From Enterobacterales bacterium CwR94 (lineage in GTDB: Bacteria; Pseudomonadota; Gammaproteobacteria; Enterobacterales; Enterobacteriaceae), in contig KZ478060.1 of the NCBI GenBank assembly GCA_002837195.1, positions 346,130 to 410,129 of the forward strand: 64,000 nucleotides of DNA. The letters run 5' to 3'. Made by a program: the position numbers and the translations under genes. This document shows, in pieces, positions 8,853 through 18,338 of the stretch. The notes under the pieces are model-generated. The model made no database searches. It worked only from the letters and a program-made list of their open reading frames with translations, and was not told the origin of the DNA. Positions within the stretch are counted from its first letter, which is position 1; each line of letters starts with the position of its first letter.

Positions 8853-10988
8853 ATGAGTAGCACCAGCTTGATCCAACCGGATCGCGAACTTTTCTCCTGG
8901 CCCCAATACTGGGCCGCCTGTTTTGGACCCGCGCCATTTTTACCGATGACGCGCGAGGAGATGGACATTCTTGGCTGGGATAGCTGCGACATCATCGTGA
9001 TTAGCGGGGATGCGTATGTTGATCATCCCAGCTTTGGTATGGCAATTATTGGCCGTATGCTGGAAGCGCAAGGTTTCCGCGTCGGCATCATTGCGCAGCC
9101 AGACTGGAGCAGCAAAGACGATTTCATGCGTCTGGGCAAACCGAATCTGTTTTTCGGCGTCACCGCAGGCAACATGGACTCGATGATCAACCGCTACACC
9201 GCTGACCGTAAACGCCGTCATGATGATGCGTATACGCCAGATAATCAGCCGGATAAGCGCCCCGACCGTGCGACCATGGTTTATACCCAGCGTTGTAAAG
9301 AAGCCTGGCGTGATGTGCCGGTGATCATCGGCGGCATTGAAGCCAGCCTGCGCCGTACTGCGCATTATGATTACTGGTCTGATACCGTACGTCGCTCGGT
9401 GCTGGTCGACAGCAAGGCCGATATGCTGGTGTTTGGCAATGGCGAGCGTCCGCTGGTGGAAGTGGCGCACCGTCTGGCTGCCGGTGAGCCCATCGGCACG
9501 ATCACCGATGTGCGTAATACCGCGATGATGGTGAAACAGGCGATGCCCGGCTGGCAAGGCGTGGATTCCACGCGTTTGGACCAGCCCGGTAAAATTGATG
9601 CGATCCCGAATCCGTATGGCGAAGACCTGCCGTGTGCGACCAGCACACCGGTAAAACCGAACGAAGCCAAAGCGATCGTGGTACAAATGCCGAAGCCAAA
9701 ACCGTGGGAAAAAACCTACGTGATGCTGCCGTCATTTGAAAAAGTGAAGAACGATAAAATCCTGTACGCCCATGCGTCACGTATTGTGCACCACGAAACC
9801 AACCCCGGCTGCGCCCGCGCGATCATGCAAAAGCACGGTGACCGCTATATCTGGTTAAACCCACCGGCGATTCCGTTGACCACACCGGAAATGGACAGTG
9901 TTTACGGCCTGCCTTTTCAGCGCGTGCCGCACCCCAGCTATGGCGATCGTAAGATCCCGGCGTACGACATGATTCGCTTCTCCGTGAATATCATGCGCGG
10001 TTGTTTTGGTGGTTGCAGCTTCTGTTCGATCACCGAACACGAAGGGCGCATCATCCAAAGCCGTTCAGAAGACTCCATTGTGGCGGAAATCGAAGAAATT
10101 CGAGATAAAGTACCGGGCTTTACCGGCATTATTTCCGATATTGGGGGCCCAACGGCCAACATGTATATGTTGCGCTGTAAAACGCCACGCGCCGAGCAAT
10201 CCTGCCGTCGCGCATCATGCGTTTGGCCAGCCATTTGCCCGCATCTGGACACCAATCATCAGCCGACCATCGACCTGTATCGCCGTACCCGCAGCATCAA
10301 AGGCATCAAGAAGATCCTGATTGCCTCCGGCGTGCGCTACGATCTGGCGGTAGAAGATCCGCGCTATATTAAAGAATTGGCCTCACACCACGTGGGCGGC
10401 TATCTGAAGATTGCGCCAGAGCACACCGAAGAAGGCCCACTGGCGAAAATGATGAAGCCGGGTATGGGCAGTTACCATCGCTTTAAAGAGTTGTTCGATA
10501 AATACTCGAAAGAAGCGGGTAAAGAGCAATATCTGATCCCCTACTTCATCGCCTCGCATCCGGGCACCACAGATGAAGACATGGTCAATCTGGCGCTGTG
10601 GTTGAAATCGAACCGTTTCCGACTCGATCAGGTACAAAACTTCTATCCTTCACCGATGGCGAACGCGACCACCATGTACCACAGTGGTAAAAACCCGCTC
10701 AACCGCGTGAACTACAAAACGGAAGATGTGGTGATCCCGAAAGGCGATCGTCAGCGCCGTCTGCACAAGGCTTTGCTGCGCTATCACGATCCGAAAAACT
10801 GGCCAATGCTGCGTGAAGCCTTAACCGAGATGGGTAAAAAGCACTTGATCGGTAATGCGAAGGGCTGTCTGGTACCCGAAGCGACACCGGATGAGCGCCG
10901 TCAGGCAAGTCGCCGTCCGAAGCCAAAAGGCATGCAACCGGCATTAACGCGTCATATTCCGGTTAAAAACCAACAGCGTAAGCGTTAA
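8853..10988 (+). CDS. ygiQ: YgiQ-family radical SAM protein
   Basis: A 711-residue protein of the UPF0313/YgiQ family. The radical-SAM cluster motif is C384-x3-C388-x2-C391 (CFGGCSFC). The N-terminal half (about 15-345) holds a B12-binding-like region with DAYVDHPS, and a second Cys-rich segment with four cysteines near 445-475 (MLRCKTP, then [10 protein letters not shown]) is characteristic of the family. The tail is basic and shorter than E. coli YgiQ (739). The family is widely conserved but its substrate is not established to my knowledge. It follows ftsP and converges on dkgA across a strong bidirectional terminator. Confidence 0.93.
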   Translation: MSSTSLIQPDRELFSWPQYWAACFGPAPFLPMTREEMDILGWDSCDIIVISGDAYVDHPSFGMAIIGRMLEAQGFRVGIIAQPDWSSKDDFMRLGKPNLFFGVTAGNMDSMINRYTADRKRRHDDAYTPDNQPDKRPDRATMVYTQRCKEAWRDVPVIIGGIEASLRRTAHYDYWSDTVRRSVLVDSKADMLVFGNGERPLVEVAHRLAAGEPIGTITDVRNTAMMVKQAMPGWQGVDSTRLDQPGKIDAIPNPYGEDLPCATSTPVKPNEAKAIVVQMPKPKPWEKTYVMLPSFEKVKNDKILYAHASRIVHHETNPGCARAIMQKHGDRYIWLNPPAIPLTTPEMDSVYGLPFQRVPHPSYGDRKIPAYDMIRFSVNIMRGCFGGCSFCSITEHEGRIIQSRSEDSIVAEIEEIRDKVPGFTGIISDIGGPTANMYMLRCKTPRAEQSCRRASCVWPAICPHLDTNHQPTIDLYRRTRSIKGIKKILIASGVRYDLAVEDPRYIKELASHHVGGYLKIAPEHTEEGPLAKMMKPGMGSYHRFKELFDKYSKEAGKEQYLIPYFIASHPGTTDEDMVNLALWLKSNRFRLDQVQNFYPSPMANATTMYHSGKNPLNRVNYKTEDVVIPKGDRQRRLHKALLRYHDPKNWPMLREALTEMGKKHLIGNAKGCLVPEATPDERRQASRRPKPKGMQPALTRHIPVKNQQRKR

Positions 10989-10993
10989 AAGAG

Positions 10994-11025
10994 CAGGGCG
11001 GGATGATTCCCGCCCTGTTTGTTTT
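10994..11025. terminator. bidirectional terminator between ygiQ and dkgA
   Basis: CAGGGCGGGA (10994-11003) and TCCCGCCCTG (11008-11017) form a perfect 10-bp GC-rich stem with a 4-base loop. TTTGTTTT follows on the + strand and CTCTTTT on the - strand. It serves both convergent genes. Confidence 0.92.
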
Positions 11026-11854
11026 AATCCATGTTAAACGTCGCGGGATCCGGCCCCAGTCGATTTCCTGCATCGAGTTTTGCGATTTCACCAATCTCGG
11101 ATTTATCGAGACGGAAATCAAATACATCAAAGTTCTCTTCAATACGCGATGGCGTTACCGATTTCGGGATGACGACCAGACCGCTGTCCAAATGCCAGCG
11201 GATCACGATCTGCGCTGCGGTTTTGCCGTATTTCTTCGCCAGCTCTTTAATCACCGTTTGCTCAAACACGCCTTTACCGCCTTGTGCCAGTGGGCTCCAG
11301 GACTCGGTCTGTATCTGATGCAGATCATTCCAGGCATGCAGCGTACGCTGCTGAAGCATCGGGTGCAGTTCAATCTGATTCACCACCGGTTTGACGCCGG
11401 TTTCATCGATCAAACGCTTTAAGTGATCCTCGTTGAAATTACAGACGCCGATGCTTTTCGTGAGTCCCTGCTTTTGCAGCGTAATCATCTGTTGCCAGGC
11501 TTCAACGTAGTTATCTTTTTCCGGGCACGGCCAGTGCATTAAGTACAGGTCAACCTGGTTGATTTGCAGCTTTTCCAGGCTGGTCTCAATGGCCGCCTTT
11601 GCATTACGCTGGTCGCTGTTCCACAGCTTGGTGGTGATATAGAGTTCATCGCGTTTGAGTGCGCTCTCGGTAATCGCCTTACCAATGCCTTCTTCATTCT
11701 TATAAATCGCCGCGGTATCAATGGAACGATACCCGACTTCCAGCGCCTTAATGGCCGCGCTGCGCGCTTCCTCCACGCTCGCCTGCCATACGCCCAACCC
11801 CAACTGTGGCATCAGCGTGCCGTCGTTGAGCTTTATCCTAAGTTGCTCTGCCAT
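11024..11854 (-). CDS. dkgA: 2,5-diketo-D-gluconate reductase A / methylglyoxal reductase (aldo-keto reductase)
   Basis: A 276-residue NADPH-dependent aldo-keto reductase with a TIM barrel. The catalytic tetrad is visible as D46, Y51 (DTAAIYKNE), K76 (TTKLW) and H107 (LMHWP). The IPKSVTPSRIEENFDVFDF block near 235 binds the 2'-phosphate of NADPH. Length equals E. coli DkgA (about 275). The family reduces 2,5-diketogluconate, methylglyoxal and beta-keto esters. It is divergent from yqhC, whose E. coli counterpart activates yqhD-dkgA; yqhD is absent here, so dkgA would be the direct target. GGAGA precedes the ATG. Confidence 0.95.
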   Translation of the reverse strand: MAEQLRIKLNDGTLMPQLGLGVWQASVEEARSAAIKALEVGYRSIDTAAIYKNEEGIGKAITESALKRDELYITTKLWNSDQRNAKAAIETSLEKLQINQVDLYLMHWPCPEKDNYVEAWQQMITLQKQGLTKSIGVCNFNEDHLKRLIDETGVKPVVNQIELHPMLQQRTLHAWNDLHQIQTESWSPLAQGGKGVFEQTVIKELAKKYGKTAAQIVIRWHLDSGLVVIPKSVTPSRIEENFDVFDFRLDKSEIGEIAKLDAGNRLGPDPATFNMD

Positions 11855-12089
11855 AACGTCTCCATTGCGTGAGTAAACCGTTCGTCAGTGAGTGGTCGTG
11901 AACCACTAATTCTAGTCGAGCTGCTGCATCCTGTGCGCCGAGACCACAAAAGGCGATTCACTGTACACCGTTACGTGAGGTTGCCACTCTGCCCATTTCT
12001 GCCTGTTTATTGCCTGATTCTCCTGTAGTCTGGAGAAAGTGACCGTGACGCGCGATGATAAGCGAAGCTAACTGTGATGAGAGAACAGC

Positions 12090-12983
12090 ATGGATCGTGA
12101 TGAGATTTGCCGCCGTTTGGCGCAGCAAACCCTGAAATTAATGACCGGAAAAACCCCGGCACTGGCGTCAGTACCCGACATTAAATTGTTGTATGCCGAT
12201 AAGCCGTGCGGGCGCACGCCCGTGATGTATCAGCCGAGCATTGTGATTTTGTTTCAGGGACGTAAAACCGGTTATCTCAGCAACAGCGTGTTCGATTACA
12301 ACGCGCACTCCTATTTGATGCTGACGGTACCTTTGCCGTTCGAGTGTGAGACCTTCGCCAGTCCGCAGGAGCCGCTGGCGGGTTTGTCGCTGCGCGTTGA
12401 CGCTTTAAAAATGCAAGAGTTGTTGATGGCGATGGATGAGGACGTGGATTTCCAGCCACCGTCGCACAATCGGGGTATCCATGCGTCTCTGCTTACGGAA
12501 CCGATGCTATGCGCGGCAGAAAGACTGCTGGAGGTGATGGAAAGCCCCCGCGATGCAAAGGTGTTGGGACCGCAAATTGTGCGGGAAATTCTCTATTATG
12601 TGCTGACGGGGCCCTGCGGCGGGGCCTTGTTGGCTTTAGCGAACCGCCAAACGCAGGTGAGCCAGATTGCGCGGGCTCTGCGGCGTATTGAACAGCATTT
12701 TGCAGAAAATATCAGCGTGGATCAGTTGGCCGCCGAAGTGAACATGAGCGTCTCGGCCTTTCATCACAACTTTAAATCCGTCACCAGCACCTCGCCGCTG
12801 CAATATCTGAAAAGTTATCGCTTACATCAGGCTCGTATGCTGATGGCACAAGAGGGCATTCGTGCCAGCACCGCCGCGCTGCGCGTCGGCTACGAAAGTG
12901 CCTCGCAGTTTTCTCGTGAATTTAAACGCTACTTTGGCATCACTCCGGGTGAGGAGATTTCTCGCTTGCGGCAGGCGGGGTAG
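12090..12983 (+). CDS. yqhC: AraC-family regulator YqhC
   Basis: A 297-residue regulator with an AraC-type N-terminal sensing domain (about 10-165, with the [17 protein letters not shown] block) and a C-terminal double helix-turn-helix (about 195-290; [19 protein letters not shown] and [18 protein letters not shown]). E. coli YqhC senses aldehydes and activates yqhD-dkgA. Here it faces dkgA across 235 bp, so this control is likely kept for dkgA alone. Its last 44 bp overlap the 3' end of the convergent small membrane gene. Confidence 0.9.
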   Translation: MDRDEICRRLAQQTLKLMTGKTPALASVPDIKLLYADKPCGRTPVMYQPSIVILFQGRKTGYLSNSVFDYNAHSYLMLTVPLPFECETFASPQEPLAGLSLRVDALKMQELLMAMDEDVDFQPPSHNRGIHASLLTEPMLCAAERLLEVMESPRDAKVLGPQIVREILYYVLTGPCGGALLALANRQTQVSQIARALRRIEQHFAENISVDQLAAEVNMSVSAFHHNFKSVTSTSPLQYLKSYRLHQARMLMAQEGIRASTAALRVGYESASQFSREFKRYFGITPGEEISRLRQAG

Positions 12984-13233
12984 CCTGTTTACGTCTACGA
13001 GACTGGCGTTTGCGCACCAGCCACGCGTAATACTGCCAAAACAGCAAACTGCCGCCCAGCGCAAACGCGCTCATAGCCAGAATAGCCAGCAGCCAGTCGC
13101 GAAGACCATCGAGATCGGCAAACACCGCCCAGATGATAAACGTGTTCAGGCCGATAACCAGAAGCAGAAGTAGCCAGCCAACCAAGTTGGCGATTTTTTT
13201 ATTGCCATTCATAAACGTAATTCGGTTGTGCAT
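12940..13233 (-). CDS. small two-helix membrane protein of unknown function
   Basis: A 97-residue predicted protein. Two hydrophobic segments (about 16-41 and 48-71) are separated by a short acidic loop ([10 protein letters not shown]) and followed by a basic tail ([10 protein letters not shown]). I do not recognise the family. No strong ribosome site is visible for the first ATG; an internal ATG eight codons in is an alternative start. The gene overlaps the yqhC 3' end by 44 bp on the opposite strand. The clear membrane topology with a positive-inside tail supports a real gene, but expression is uncertain. Confidence 0.5.
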   Translation of the reverse strand: MHNRITFMNGNKKIANLVGWLLLLLVIGLNTFIIWAVFADLDGLRDWLLAILAMSAFALGGSLLFWQYYAWLVRKRQSRRRKQATPPAASEKSPHPE

Positions 13234-13305
13234 TTACCGCGCCTGTCAGCGCGAACAGTAAGTCGGTCTAAAAGTATTTAAGCAAAGTGTACTCGCGACG
13301 AGGTG

Positions 13306-13328
13306 ATTAATCTTCCGCTAAAAGATTA
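13306..13328. repeat. inverted repeat in yghB downstream region (first dyad)
   Basis: TAATCTT (13308-13314) and AAGATTA (13322-13328) pair across 7 bases; one more A-T pair extends the stem inward. It lies in an AT-rich, apparently non-coding stretch (13234-13481) between two leftward genes. Confidence 0.45.
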
Positions 13329-13426
13329 TTAATTCATTACCCCACATTGTTAGGCTGAAAAAGGGCGGAGAAGGCCGTGATATGGGGGTTAAGGCAAGAT
13401 CAATAACAATTGAAAGTGTGAATGTA

Positions 13427-13474
13427 GCGTATTAATTCCCAAGATTAATCTCGGCCAGGTGGGCATTAATACGC
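13427..13474. repeat. long inverted repeat downstream of yghB (second dyad)
   Basis: GCGTATTAAT (13427-13436) and ATTAATACGC (13465-13474) are perfect 10-bp inverted arms separated by 28 bp. The spacer carries its own 10-bp palindrome AGATTAATCT (13442-13451). The right arm lies 7 bp beyond the yghB stop codon. It could form an mRNA 3' structure or a regulatory cruciform; no T tract supports a classic terminator. Confidence 0.55.
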
Positions 13475-13481
13475 CATTATC

Positions 13482-14144
13482 TCAGTTACCAGGACTTTTC
13501 TTACGCTTAATTAATACCAGCAGGCTGCCAGCCAGCCCGATGAACAACAGGGCGACGGGCAGTATCATCAAGATGGCCATCACCTGATCTTCATGTCGCT
13601 TGATAAAAGGTACCTGGCTGATGGCGTAACCCAAGGTTACGACGATGCCTACCCACAGAAAACCGCTTAGCCAGTTGAAGAACTGAAAGCGGCCATTTTT
13701 TAGCCCGGAGATCCCCGCCATGGTGGGCAGTAGCGTACGCACAAAAGCCAGAAAGCGGCCCACCAGTAACGCCATCAAGCCATGCCGATGGAACAGATTC
13801 CAGGCGCGTTGATGATATTGTGCCGGGAGATGAAGCAGCCAGCCTTTCACCAACTGCGTATTACCCAGCCATTTCCCCTGTAAGTAACTGAGCCAGCAAC
13901 CCAAACTGGCCGCTGCCGTCAGCAATAGCATGGTCGGGATAAATTCCATCACGCCTTTGGCGATCATCGCCCCCGCGAGCAACAGCAGGCTGTCACCGGG
14001 CAAAAAAGAGGCGGGCAATAACCCGTTTTCAAGAAACAGGGTGAGAAACATCACGCCATAGACGACCCAGACCACTTCGGGATTGGCAAGCGCTGCGAAA
14101 TCTTGATGCCAAAGCGCCTGAACAATCTCATGTAACACACCCAT
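13482..14144 (-). CDS. yghB: DedA-family inner membrane protein YghB
   Basis: A 220-residue DedA/SNARE-associated protein (E. coli YghB 219). The family signatures [18 protein letters not shown] (about 37-54) and [18 protein letters not shown] (about 128-145) are intact, including the buried Glu, Asp and Arg residues needed for function. Several membrane helices and a C-terminal basic tail are visible. YghB and its paralog YqjA support proton motive force, envelope integrity and phospholipid flipping in E. coli. It lies between yqhC and metC in the E. coli order. Confidence 0.95.
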   Translation of the reverse strand: MGVLHEIVQALWHQDFAALANPEVVWVVYGVMFLTLFLENGLLPASFLPGDSLLLLAGAMIAKGVMEFIPTMLLLTAAASLGCWLSYLQGKWLGNTQLVKGWLLHLPAQYHQRAWNLFHRHGLMALLVGRFLAFVRTLLPTMAGISGLKNGRFQFFNWLSGFLWVGIVVTLGYAISQVPFIKRHEDQVMAILMILPVALLFIGLAGSLLVLIKRKKSPGN

Positions 14145-14245
14145 GTGGGAAATCCTGTTAAGTCAAAGAGAAACGCAATTGTAGCGATTGTCGGGCCCGG
14201 GAGCCTTGATCTGCACCGCTTTCCGGCCCTGTGTTGATTATCGAT

Positions 14246-15442
14246 TTATACAGTGTCGCGTAAACGCGCAAAGCCAGCTGCCAGATCGTCCAGCAAATCA
14301 TCGACATTTTCCAGGCCAATATGCACACGCACCAAGGTCCCACTAAAATCGACACCGCCATGAGGACGAATTGCGGCAATCTCTTCAGGTTGATTGGCCA
14401 AAATCAGCGACTCATAGCCGCCCCACGAGTAAGCCATACTAAAATGCGCAAAGTGATCCAGATAGTGCGCTAGTTGTGTGTCAGTCAGACGGTCATGCAA
14501 AATAAAAGAAAACAATCCGCTGCTGCCCGTGAAATCCCGTTGCCAGAAGGCGTGGCCTTTTGACGTGGGTAACGCGGGATGATTGACGCGCGCCACTTCC
14601 GGTTGCTGCGCCAGCCAGTGGGCAACGGTCAGCGCGCTCTCTTCATGCTGTTTTAAACGTACGGCGAGCGTACGTAACCCTCGGCTGGTGACATAGGCGC
14701 TGTCGGCATCGGCCATTTGGCCCATCAGATAGCTGTTTTCACGCAATTCTGCCCAGCAACGTTGATTGGCGACGGCGGTGCCAATCATGGCGTCAGAATG
14801 GCCCACTAAATATTTGGTACCGGCCTGAATCGAGATATCCACACCGTGTTGCAGCGGTTTAAACAGCACACCGGCCGCCCAGGTGTTGTCGAGCATGATC
14901 ACTGTATCTGGCGCTTTTTGACGTATGGCGGCCACAATCGCGGGGACATCCTGCACTTCCATGGTAATAGAGCCGGGTGATTCCAGGAACACCACGCGGG
15001 TGTTGGGCTGGACCAAATCAGCGATTTCTGCACCGCAGGAGTGATCAAACCAGGTGGTGGTGACGCCTAATTTGCTCAGGATTTTGGTACAGAAATCCTG
15101 CGTGGGCTCATACACGGCGCCGCTCATCAGTACGTTATCGCCCGCAGAGACAAAAGCCAGAATAGCGTTAGAGACCGCCGCGGCACCGCAGGGATACAGT
15201 GCGCAACCCGCACCGCCTTCCAGTTCAGTCATGGCATCTTGCAGAGAAAAATGCGTCAGGGTGCCACGACGGCCATAAAACAGTTCGCGTGCAGCGCGCT
15301 GCTGGGTGGCGTGCTTTTTTGCGGCAACGCTGTCGAAAACCAATGATGAGGCGCGTTGGATCACGCTATTCACGGCACCCTGGGTATAACGTTTGTCACG
15401 TCCGGCTTGCACCAGTTGGGTTTCAATTTTCTTGTCGGTCAT
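14246..15442 (-). CDS. metC: cystathionine beta-lyase
   Basis: MetC cleaves cystathionine to homocysteine, pyruvate and ammonia in methionine synthesis. Length is 398 residues (E. coli 395). It is a fold-type I Cys/Met-metabolism PLP enzyme with the PLP lysine K210 in the family position ([12 protein letters not shown]) and YGRRGT near 56-61 for phosphate binding. LESPGS and LDNTWA are the other cofactor motifs. It is divergent from exbB across 217 bp, as in E. coli. I could not find a clear tandem MetJ box (AGACGTCT) upstream. Confidence 0.96.
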   Translation of the reverse strand: MTDKKIETQLVQAGRDKRYTQGAVNSVIQRASSLVFDSVAAKKHATQQRAARELFYGRRGTLTHFSLQDAMTELEGGAGCALYPCGAAAVSNAILAFVSAGDNVLMSGAVYEPTQDFCTKILSKLGVTTTWFDHSCGAEIADLVQPNTRVVFLESPGSITMEVQDVPAIVAAIRQKAPDTVIMLDNTWAAGVLFKPLQHGVDISIQAGTKYLVGHSDAMIGTAVANQRCWAELRENSYLMGQMADADSAYVTSRGLRTLAVRLKQHEESALTVAHWLAQQPEVARVNHPALPTSKGHAFWQRDFTGSSGLFSFILHDRLTDTQLAHYLDHFAHFSMAYSWGGYESLILANQPEEIAAIRPHGGVDFSGTLVRVHIGLENVDDLLDDLAAGFARLRDTV

Positions 15443-15569
15443 TGTGCTGGCTCATAATTTTTTAATTTTCTTTACATTAACATGACTGCGCGCAGCCCAC
15501 GAATCAGGATGTTGATAGTGCGAGATGCGGGTGTTGAAATGGTCAAAAACCAGGCGAAAAGATGTAAAT

Positions 15570-15588
15570 AATAATGAGAACCACTATC
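15570..15588 (+). promoter_or_regulatory. Fur box upstream of exbB
   Basis: AATAATGAGAACCACTATC matches the 19-bp Fur consensus (GATAATGATAATCATTATC) at 15 of 19 positions and lies 72 bp before the exbB start, in the promoter zone. exbBD is Fur-repressed in E. coli, which fits. Confidence 0.75.
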
Positions 15589-15659
15589 AATTCCTTTGCG
15601 TTTTGCTATCATGCGCACAGACTTTTTATGAATACGATTAACGAAAAGGGTAAGCCAGC

Positions 15660-16397
15660 GTGGTAACCAGTAATTTGATGCAGACAGATCTTTCTGTCTG
15701 GGGCATGTACCAGCATGCCGATATCGTAGTGAAAGCGGTCATGATCGGCTTACTGCTGGCATCAGTGGTAACCTGGGCCATCTTTTTTGCCAAGAGCGTT
15801 GACCTGATTTCAGCGAAACGTCGTCTGAAAGCAGAACAGCGGGCATTGGCCGACGCACGCTCGCTGGCGGATGCCGAAAACACCGCAGAACAATTCAAAG
15901 CCAATAGCCTGAGTCGCCAACTGCTGGCAGAAGCACACAATGAGCTGGAGCTCTCTCAGGGTGTTGAAGATAACGAAGGGATTAAAGAGCGTACCGGTTT
16001 TCGTCTGGAGCGTCGCGTCGCGGCGTTTAGTCGTGCCGCAGGTAAAGGTAACGGTTTCCTGGCGACCATTGGTGCTATCGCGCCGTTTGTGGGTCTGTTC
16101 GGCACCGTGTGGGGCATCATGAACAGCTTTATCGGTATCGCGAAAACGCAAACCACTAACCTTGCTGTGGTGGCACCGGGTATTGCAGAAGCCTTGTTGG
16201 CAACGGCTATCGGTCTGGTGGCCGCGATCCCCGCGGTGGTTATCTATAACGTCTTTGCGCGCATGATTGCCAACTACAAAGCCTCATTGGGCGATGTTGC
16301 TGCACAGGTCTTGCTGTTACAGAGCCGCGATTTGGATTTAGGCGTTAGCGCGGAATCACGTCCGCTTCGTGGCACGCAAAAACTGCGCGTGGGCTAA
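15660..16397 (+). CDS. exbB: TonB-complex proton channel protein ExbB
   Basis: ExbB forms the pentameric inner-membrane channel that, with ExbD, uses the proton gradient to energise TonB for siderophore and B12 uptake. Length is 245 residues. Three membrane helices are near 20-40, 128-155 and 175-200. The MotA/TolQ/ExbB core (GNGFLATIGAIAPFVGLFGTVWG) is fully conserved. The start is a GTG preceded by AAAGGGTAA, and the next codons (NLMQTDLSVWGMYQHADIVVK) match E. coli ExbB. exbD follows after 3 bp. The Fur box upstream predicts induction by iron limitation. Confidence 0.97.
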   Translation: MVTSNLMQTDLSVWGMYQHADIVVKAVMIGLLLASVVTWAIFFAKSVDLISAKRRLKAEQRALADARSLADAENTAEQFKANSLSRQLLAEAHNELELSQGVEDNEGIKERTGFRLERRVAAFSRAAGKGNGFLATIGAIAPFVGLFGTVWGIMNSFIGIAKTQTTNLAVVAPGIAEALLATAIGLVAAIPAVVIYNVFARMIANYKASLGDVAAQVLLLQSRDLDLGVSAESRPLRGTQKLRVG

Positions 16398-16400
16398 ACA

Positions 16401-16823
16401 ATGGCAATGCGATTAAACGACGACCTCGACACCGATGGCGAAATGCATGAAATCAACGTAACACCGTTTATCGATGTGATGTTGGTTTTGCTGATTATCT
16501 TTATGGTTGCCGCGCCGCTGGCCACGGTCGATGTGCGCGTTAACTTGCCTGCTTCAACCAGTTCACCTCAGCCGCGTCCTGATAAGCCGGTCTATCTGTC
16601 GATTAAAGCGGATAAACAGTTATTTATTGGTAATGCTGCGGTGACAACGGAGACGCTGGTCAATACGTTAAATACCCAAACGGAAGGCAAGAAAGACACC
16701 ACCATTTTCTTCCAGGCGGATAAAAGCGTTGATTACGAAACCTTGATGAGCGTAATGGATCAGTTGAGACAAGCCGGTTATTTGAAAATTGGGCTGATGG
16801 GTATGGAAACCGTCGCCAAATAA
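16401..16823 (+). CDS. exbD: TonB-complex protein ExbD
   Basis: A 140-residue partner of ExbB with one N-terminal membrane helix (about 22-43) and a periplasmic domain. The essential proton-path aspartate is D25 in TPFIDVMLVLLIIFM. It is co-transcribed with exbB, with a 3-bp gap. A strong terminator follows directly, closing the operon. No tonB gene is nearby, as usual in enterobacteria. Confidence 0.97.
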   Translation: MAMRLNDDLDTDGEMHEINVTPFIDVMLVLLIIFMVAAPLATVDVRVNLPASTSSPQPRPDKPVYLSIKADKQLFIGNAAVTTETLVNTLNTQTEGKKDTTIFFQADKSVDYETLMSVMDQLRQAGYLKIGLMGMETVAK

Positions 16824-16830
16824 TCTGCTG

Positions 16831-16860
16831 ATGGCCCGGCAATTTCGGGCCATTTTTTTT
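16831..16860 (+). terminator. terminator after exbD
   Basis: ATGGCCCG (16831-16838) and CGGGCCAT (16846-16853) form an 8-bp stem with a 7-base loop followed by eight T residues: a textbook Rho-independent terminator. Confidence 0.93.
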
Positions 16861-16917
16861 GATGAAATTGCTTTGTTAAATATTAGTTACATATGTGACT
16901 GTGTTGTTTTTCTTAAC

Positions 16918-16933
16918 AGTGATATCCGTCACA
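16918..16933. promoter_or_regulatory. CRP-like site upstream of the citrate-type symporter gene
   Basis: AGTGA-TATCCG-TCACA matches the CRP core TGTGA-N6-TCACA in 9 of 10 positions and lies 54-69 bp before the transporter start. A second imperfect palindrome, GTTACATATGTGAC, is at 16886-16899. Together they suggest catabolite control plus another regulator. Confidence 0.5.
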
Positions 16934-16986
16934 TTCATGCGCCATCCTGAGGGTTAAAAACAGGCAAACCCCATAAGGATGTCATG

Positions 16987-18303
16987 ATGACTGCTGTTAA
17001 CTCCTCTGTGGCGCACGGTGAAAGCGGCGCTAAAAAAATCTTCCGCGTTACCAGCGGTAACTTCCTCGAAATGTACGATTTTATGGTGTTTGGCTATTAC
17101 GCCACTGCCATTGCGCGTACTTTTTTCCCCGGCGATGACCCTTTCGCATCACTGATGCTGACGTTAATGACCTTCGGTGCAGGCTTTCTGATGCGTCCGT
17201 TAGGGGCCATTATTCTGGGGGCCTATATCGACCATCACGGTCGTCGCAAAGGTTTGTTACTGACGCTGGGATTAATGGCTATCGGGACGTTAACCATTGC
17301 CCTGGTACCCGGTTACAACACGTTGGGAATGGCTGCGCCGATCCTGATTCTGCTCGGGCGATTATTGCAGGGATTTTCCGCCGGTGTTGAACTGGGCGGC
17401 GTATCGGTTTATCTGTCGGAAATCGCGCCCAAGGGTCGCAAAGGTTTTTATGTCAGTTGGCAGTCGGGTAGCCAGCAAATTGCGGTGATTGCCGCAGCGC
17501 TGCTTGGACTGGGCTTAAATCATCTGCTGGAAAAAGATCAGGTCACCGAATGGGGCTGGCGTATCCCGTTTGTGGTCGGTTGTATGATCGTGCCTTTCCT
17601 GTTTTGGATCCGTCGGATGTTAGAGGAGACCGAGGCGTTTTCACAGCGTAAAAGCCATCCTTCCATGCGCCAAATTATTCACACGGTGGGACGCAACTGG
17701 GCGCTGGTCCTGGCGGGGATGTTAATGGTGGTCACCACCACCGTGATGTTCTATATGATCACGGCCTTTACGCCGACTTTCGGCAAAACCGTGCTGCAGC
17801 TTAGCGACAAACAGAGTTTTCTGGTCACGCTGTTTGTGGGCATCTCAAACCTGTTCTGGCTGCCAGTGATGGGCGCAATGTCCGATCGCTTCGGGCGTCG
17901 ACCTTTGCTCATTATTTTCTCGGTGTTAATGATTTTCACCGCCTGGCCGGTATTACATTGGCTGGTGGGTTCGCCTTCCTTTGCTCACTTGCTGGAAGCC
18001 GAACTGTGGCTCTCTTTCCTGTACGCCAGTTATAACGGCGCAATGGTGGTGTATTTAGCGGAAGTGATGCCAGCCGAAGTCCGGGCATCGGGATTTTCGA
18101 TGGCCTACAGCCTGGCGACGGCGCTGTTTGGCGGCTTCACGCCTGCGGTATCCAGTTATTTGATTCATGTCACGGGCGATAAAGCGATGCCTGGCGTGTG
18201 GCTGACCTTTGCGGCGGTCTGCGGGCTGGCAGGCACGCTGCTGATCCAACGGCTGGTGGTGAAGTACCAGCACCGTCAACCTGCGCAGACCGCGACAGCC
18301 TGA
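16987..18303 (+). CDS. citrate/tricarballylate-type proton symporter (MFS, MHS family)
   Basis: A 438-residue twelve-helix major facilitator of the metabolite:H+ symporter family. The N-terminal [21 protein letters not shown] block, the [20 protein letters not shown] segment and the loop-2 motif [14 protein letters not shown] closely follow the citrate transporter CitA/CitH and tricarballylate TcuC. ATG codons occur at 16984 and 16987; AAGGAT is better spaced for the second. It is monocistronic after the exbD terminator and has a CRP-like site upstream. Substrate is inferred from family; citrate is most likely, but other di- and tricarboxylates are possible. Confidence 0.82.
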   Translation: MTAVNSSVAHGESGAKKIFRVTSGNFLEMYDFMVFGYYATAIARTFFPGDDPFASLMLTLMTFGAGFLMRPLGAIILGAYIDHHGRRKGLLLTLGLMAIGTLTIALVPGYNTLGMAAPILILLGRLLQGFSAGVELGGVSVYLSEIAPKGRKGFYVSWQSGSQQIAVIAAALLGLGLNHLLEKDQVTEWGWRIPFVVGCMIVPFLFWIRRMLEETEAFSQRKSHPSMRQIIHTVGRNWALVLAGMLMVVTTTVMFYMITAFTPTFGKTVLQLSDKQSFLVTLFVGISNLFWLPVMGAMSDRFGRRPLLIIFSVLMIFTAWPVLHWLVGSPSFAHLLEAELWLSFLYASYNGAMVVYLAEVMPAEVRASGFSMAYSLATALFGGFTPAVSSYLIHVTGDKAMPGVWLTFAAVCGLAGTLLIQRLVVKYQHRQPAQTATA

Positions 18304-18311
18304 TTGCTGCC

Positions 18312-18333
18312 GCCCGCCAACCCACCGGCGGGC
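18312..18333. terminator. stem-loop between convergent symporter and pilus-tip genes
   Basis: GCCCGCC (18312-18318) and GGCGGGC (18327-18333) pair across 8 bases in the 35-bp gap between the two stop codons. No T tract is present on either strand, so this is a weak terminator candidate. Confidence 0.35.
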
Positions 18334-18338
18334 CAGGA

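Noticed and set aside
8940-9686. 248-codon frame antisense to ygiQ
   Set aside because: Mirror frame of a highly conserved gene, rich in His/Arg, no ribosome site, no family resemblance.
15443-15659. MetJ operator for metC
   Set aside because: No convincing AGACGTCT tandem found in the metC-exbB gap.
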